Program-made: the position numbers and the translations under genes
Shown: positions 6,765 through 6,765 of the stretch, piece after piece
Layout: every line of letters starts with the position of its first letter
Numbering within the stretch: position 1 is the first letter of the stretch
From: Clostridia bacterium
Lineage (GTDB): Bacteria > Bacillota > Clostridia > Oscillospirales > CAG-272
Direction: 5' to 3'
Assembly: GCA_017556845.1 (NCBI GenBank)
Contig: JAFYMA010000185.1
Coordinates: 1 to 6,765 of the forward strand
DNA: 6,765 nucleotides
The notes under the pieces: generated by a model
Seen by the model: the letters and a program-made list of their open reading frames with translations, nothing else
What the model was told of the DNA's origin: nothing
Databases searched by the model: none

Positions 6765-6765
6765 C

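Overview
The window looks like ordinary chromosomal DNA from a Gram-positive anaerobe of the class Clostridia, probably of the Ruminococcus/Oscillospira type. This is an inference from moderate GC by eye, frequent ATA codons, purine-rich Shine-Dalgarno sites, tightly packed operons and the protein families present. No rRNA, tRNA, CRISPR array, insertion sequence or phage gene was seen.

Left half, plus strand (2-3285). A small membrane protein runs in from the left edge. Its reading frame is open to base 2, and there it carries a second CxxC pair that a start at 35 would miss. After 47 bases comes a three-gene operon with gaps of 8 and 4 bases: an HD-domain 5'-deoxynucleotidase of the YfbR/HDDC2 type, an AraM-type sn-glycerol-1-phosphate dehydrogenase, and a MocR-type regulator (GntR winged helix fused to an aminotransferase-like domain). 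The regulator stops about 100 residues short of the usual family length, and a hairpin terminator follows 6 bases later. The regulator may control its own operon or a nearby locus, but its ligand cannot be read from the sequence.

Centre (3286-3354). A short convergent intergenic gap holds a 12-bp-stem hairpin that probably ends transcription from both sides.

Right half, minus strand (3355-6765). An operon enters from the right edge: the C-terminal part of one ABC exporter half, a complete second half-transporter overlapping it by 8 bases, and a cytoplasmic metallo-beta-lactamase-fold hydrolase starting one base after the transporter's stop codon. The two ABC subunits form a textbook asymmetric heterodimer of the TM287/288 kind. 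The first subunit has Asp for the catalytic Glu and Gln for the switch His. The second has the consensus catalytic residues but an LSQGQ signature. One ATP site should therefore hydrolyse and the other mainly hold nucleotide.

I found no clearly unprecedented system. The points most worth a second look are the C-terminally shortened MocR regulator, the split zinc-ribbon membrane protein at the left edge, the G1P dehydrogenase operon, and the MBL hydrolase coupled to an exporter.
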